22,557 nucleotides of DNA from SVTX01 sp964567085 (lineage in GTDB: Bacteria > Bacillota > Clostridia > Oscillospirales > CAG-272), in NCBI GenBank assembly GCA_964567085.1, contig CAZMKU010000016.1, positions 1-22,557 of the forward strand, in the 5' to 3' direction. The first letter of the stretch is position 1. Each line of letters opens with the position of its first letter. Positions 20,783 through 22,557 of this stretch are shown in pieces. A model generated the notes under the pieces. It did no database searches. It saw only the letters and a program-made list of their open reading frames with translations, and was not told the DNA's origin. The position numbers were made by a program, and so were the translations under genes.

Positions 20783-21922
20783 ATGGTCTGCTTAAAATGT
20801 AAAAAACAAATAGACGAGGGAGATCTCTTCTGCCGATATTGCGGCAAAAAGCAGGTCGCTACACCCCGCCCGGCACGCAGACGGCCCAAAGGCTCAGGTA
20901 ATGTATATAAGCTGCCCGGAAACCGCCGTAAACCCTTCGTAGCGCGAATGACGTTGGACGGTGTTCAAACTATCATCGGCACGTATGAAACCAAAACTGA
21001 GGCGCTCCTTGCCCTTGAGAGTGCCGAACTTCACAGCATCAACCTTATACATGAATACACCGTTGAGCAGTTCTTTAATCTTCTCGTTGAACAAAACGAA
21101 GGTAAGCTTACAAAAAGTGGTCTTACAAACTATAGATCCGGCTATATTCATCTCCAGCACCTTGGCAAAATTAAGATGAAAAACATCCGGACAGTACACT
21201 TTCAGAACGCCATCAAACGAGCTCAAGACGCTGGCCTCGGCCACGCAACCTGGAAGAAGATCCAGAACGTCGCTTCGCTTATGTGCAAGCTCGCCATGGC
21301 AAATGATGTCATAGATAAGAACTATGCTCAGCTCGTAACTATGCCCGAAAGCAAAAAGAAGACAGATAAAACGAGCTTTACCGATAAACAGCTCGATATC
21401 CTCTGGAAGGCGTCAGAATCCGATAGGATCGCCGCGGGCATCCTGGCACTCTGTTATAACGGCATGCGCATAAACGAGTTCCTTGACTTGAAGAAGGAGC
21501 ATGTAGACCTATCAGAGCAGATGATCTTCGCCCCCGGCAGCAAGACCGATGCAGGTAAAAATAGACTTATCGCAATTCCCGAGGATCTCATCCCGATCTA
21601 TGAACAAATGATGCAGACTCCGGGAGAATACCTTTTCCCCTCCCCCACAAATCAACGCTGGGACGCCAAGAACTTCCGAGAACGCGCTTTCTACCCCACC
21701 CTCGATAAGTTGGGCCTAAATCCAGATAAAAGCATTACGCCGCATTCTTGCCGCCATACGTACGCTGCGCTGTGTGTCAAGAACGAGCTAAACGAAAAAG
21801 CAACGATGGATCTTCTTGGTCACACAAAATATTCAACAACGCTTGAGATCTATGCCGACGCCACCGCGAAGGATCTTGAATTTCTCCGCCGCGAAGCCAA
21901 CAAGCTCAAGCGCAAAAGCTAA
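20783..21922 (+). CDS. int: Tyrosine integrase with N-terminal zinc ribbon
   Basis: 379 residues, GAAAGGAGCTCAAT before the ATG. Residues 1-24 are a zinc ribbon (Cys3, Cys6, Cys17, Cys20) fused to the integrase. Residues about 35-80 are an arm-binding domain (GNVYKLPGNRRKPFVAR, GTYETKTEALLAL), about 90-185 the core-binding domain, and 195-365 the catalytic domain. Catalytic residues visible: Arg229 (GMRINEFLDL), Lys254, His321 and Arg324 (HSCRHTYAAL), His347 and Tyr357 (GHTKYSTTLEIYAD). All are present, so it should be active. It carries out integration and excision at the tRNA-like site 125 bases downstream. The last gene of the + strand module. Confidence 0.95.
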   Translation: MVCLKCKKQIDEGDLFCRYCGKKQVATPRPARRRPKGSGNVYKLPGNRRKPFVARMTLDGVQTIIGTYETKTEALLALESAELHSINLIHEYTVEQFFNLLVEQNEGKLTKSGLTNYRSGYIHLQHLGKIKMKNIRTVHFQNAIKRAQDAGLGHATWKKIQNVASLMCKLAMANDVIDKNYAQLVTMPESKKKTDKTSFTDKQLDILWKASESDRIAAGILALCYNGMRINEFLDLKKEHVDLSEQMIFAPGSKTDAGKNRLIAIPEDLIPIYEQMMQTPGEYLFPSPTNQRWDAKNFRERAFYPTLDKLGLNPDKSITPHSCRHTYAALCVKNELNEKATMDLLGHTKYSTTLEIYADATAKDLEFLRREANKLKRKS

Positions 21923-22047
21923 TCTTTTTTTGCATAAAATCACCCTTCAACCGCTACAATAGCGCTACTCAATTAAGCCAAACAATTAAATATTATCTTT
22001 ATAAATAAAGGGCCTTTCTCCATCAAAAAAAATTATCCAATATAAAT
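21923..22047. other. Integrase to attachment-site spacer
   Basis: 125 A/T-rich bases with no gene. They should carry the phage-side arm sites for the integrase and a host-factor bend site. I see only a short palindrome AAAGGGCCTTT (about 22008-22018), and no convincing terminator after the integrase gene. Confidence 0.5.
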
Positions 22048-22092
22048 TTGGTAATGACGAGGTCATGGGTTCGATTCCCATTATCAGCTCCA
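22048..22092 (+). other. tRNA-Thr(GGT)-like 3' fragment, attachment site
   Basis: The sequence runs from TTGGTAA (anticodon loop with GGT), through GAGGTC, T-arm ATGGG-TTCGATT-CCCAT, the acceptor 3' strand TATCAGC, T and CCA. The upstream part does not fold as a tRNA, so this is only the 3' half. The acceptor strand predicts a GCTGATA 5' end, as in bacterial tRNA-Thr(GGT) genes. A lone 3' tRNA half next to an integrase is the typical prophage attachment scar; the intact tRNA should lie at the other end of the prophage, outside this window. Confidence 0.85.
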
Positions 22093-22129
22093 ACAAATAA
22101 GGGGTGGCATCTGCCACCCCTTATTTGTT
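22092..22129 (+). terminator. Long hairpin terminator after the tRNA fragment
   Basis: AACAAATAAGGGGTGGCA (22092-22109) and its perfect complement (22112-22129) form an 18-base-pair stem with a two-base loop. The 3' arm is T-rich (TTATTTGTT), so it can act as the host tRNA terminator in either direction. Confidence 0.8.
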
Positions 22130-22153
22130 CGAATTGACTCCATGAATCTGAAC

Positions 22154-22365
22154 CCACGCAAATCCGCGAGGATTTGCACAATTTGCGATTTGATTGCTTT
22201 GACCGCAAATACACATCGTCGCAAATTTGGGTTCAGATTCCCATTATCCTTTAACCTCAAATAAACCTTTTCCACGCAAATCCGCGAGGATTTGCACAAT
22301 TTGCGATTTGATTGCTTTGACCGCAAATACACGTCGTCGCAAATTTGGGTTCAGATTCCCATTAT
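22154..22365. repeat. Two direct repeats of 94 bp, 118-bp period, tRNA-like ends
   Basis: Positions 22154-22247 and 22272-22365 are identical but for one base (acacAtcgtc / acacGtcgtc). Each contains a hairpin GCAAATCC-GCGA-GGATTTGC (first at 22158-22177) and ends with TGGGTTCAGATTCCCATTAT, which equals the tRNA T-arm at 22066-22085 plus one inserted A. An inverted copy of that end, GAATCTGAACCCA, lies at 22144-22156 before the first repeat only. Two copies, no spacer diversity, so not a CRISPR. Confidence 0.85.
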
Positions 22366-22376
22366 AAATTTTTCTA

Positions 22377-22405
22377 TTGACATTTCTCATTAAATCGGGT
22401 ATACT
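22377..22405 (+). promoter_or_regulatory. + strand promoter for small structured RNA
   Basis: TTGACA at 22377-22382 and TATACT at 22400-22405, spacer 17. Start of transcription near 22412, exactly at the 5' stem of the following RNA. Confidence 0.75.
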
Positions 22406-22411
22406 AATATT

Positions 22412-22477
22412 GGCAGAGCGAGAGCTTTGGGCAACGTCATTCATTGACGACCCTGACTTAGAGACCTCTGCTTTTTT
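22412..22477 (+). ncRNA. Small structured RNA closed by its terminator stem
   Basis: Starting at the predicted transcription start, GCAGAG (22413-22418) pairs with CTCTGC (22466-22471), followed by six T. Inside, GGG (22429-22431) can pair with CCC (22451-22453), and CGTCA pairs with TGACG as an apical hairpin (22435-22449). The whole 66-base RNA is thus a closed, multi-stem structure ending as an intrinsic terminator. An AGAGACC stretch lies in the 3' part. I could not match it to a riboswitch class I know with confidence. It is probably host-encoded, being beyond the attachment site. Confidence 0.6.
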
Positions 22478-22493
22478 ATGCTCTCAAAAAGCA

Positions 22494-22557
22494 TTATACC
22501 CACGCCACAGGCGCGTATTTCTTTACCAGTTCCCAGCGCGCGCCGCTCTTGTCAAGC
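22494..22557 (-). CDS. 3' end of a probable host gene
   Basis: A minus-strand frame enters from the right edge and ends at TAA (22496-22494). The 20 visible residues, LDKSGARWELVKKYAPVAWV, look like real protein and the base composition rises here. Too short for a function. The assignment to host is by position outside the attachment site. Confidence 0.35.
   Translation of the reverse strand, partial: LDKSGARWELVKKYAPVAWV

Noticed and set aside
22048..22092. Intact tRNA-Thr gene
   Set aside because: Only the anticodon-loop-to-CCA half is present; no D-arm or 5' acceptor strand upstream.
22023..22214. Minus-strand frame containing NGNRTHDL-like sequence
   Set aside because: This peptide pattern is a well-known artefact of reading tRNA genes in reverse; the frame covers the tRNA fragment and terminator.
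22154..22365. CRISPR array
   Set aside because: Only two long repeats of 94 bases with 24-base gaps, no further copies and no cas genes.
22084..22444. Overlapping minus-strand frames with repeated peptide (KAIKSQIVQILADLRG)
   Set aside because: They are translations of the 118-bp repeats; no ribosome site, no relation to known proteins.

Overview
The window looks like most of an integrated temperate phage (prophage) in a low-to-mid GC Gram-positive host, probably an uncultured gut-type Clostridia. The evidence is strong AGGAGG-type ribosome sites before almost every gene, near-consensus TTGACA/TATAAT promoters, an ImmR/ImmA-like lysogeny module, a zinc-ribbon-fused tyrosine integrase, an ArpU/RinA-like late regulator, a replisome-organizer initiator and a P22-like or Clostridia-type portal. 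Family names come from reading motifs by eye; no database search was run.

Layout, right to left along the phage. (1) 22494-22557: end of a probable host gene. (2) 22377-22477: promoter plus a small structured RNA. (3) 22154-22365: two copies of a 118-bp-period repeat, each ending in a near copy of the tRNA T-arm. (4) 22048-22092: the 3' half of a tRNA-Thr(GGT)-like gene, the probable attachment scar, followed by a long hairpin terminator. (5) 17265-21922, + strand: lysogeny module with an HTH-like/deoxyribosyltransferase-like protein, CI-like repressor, ImmA-type protease, membrane coiled-coil protein, lipoprotein and integrase. A minus-strand HTH gene (17979-18386) is embedded in it. (6) 17041-17264: switch region with face-to-face consensus promoters and repeated TCTAACTTT boxes. 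(7) 8249-17034, minus strand: an early operon of very tightly packed genes. It holds three HTH regulators, small proteins, a replisome organizer with iteron-like repeats, a shortened ParB-like protein, and two copies of a four-gene cassette built around a VRR-NUC nuclease. It ends with the ArpU-like late regulator. (8) 7949-8248: leader with a terminator just before terS. (9) 1-7948, minus strand: late operon of small terminase, large terminase, portal, an alanine-rich virion protein and a very large protein cut by the window edge.

How it works together (inference): in the lysogen, the + strand module holds the leftward promoter at 17123-17151 shut through boxes lying in its spacer. ImmA-type proteolysis of the repressor would release it. 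The early operon then runs left through the replication genes to the ArpU-like protein, which would allow transcription past the terminator at 7981-8003 into packaging and structural genes.

Most interesting items: a probable phage small RNA at 16116-16186 with its own promoter, C7 run and terminator; the duplicated nuclease cassette, one copy of which has lost a base in a G8 tract; the HTH-like/deoxyribosyltransferase-like fusion beside the genetic switch; the two nearly identical regulated promoters driving paralogous HTH genes; and tRNA-like scars in the repeats beyond the attachment site.
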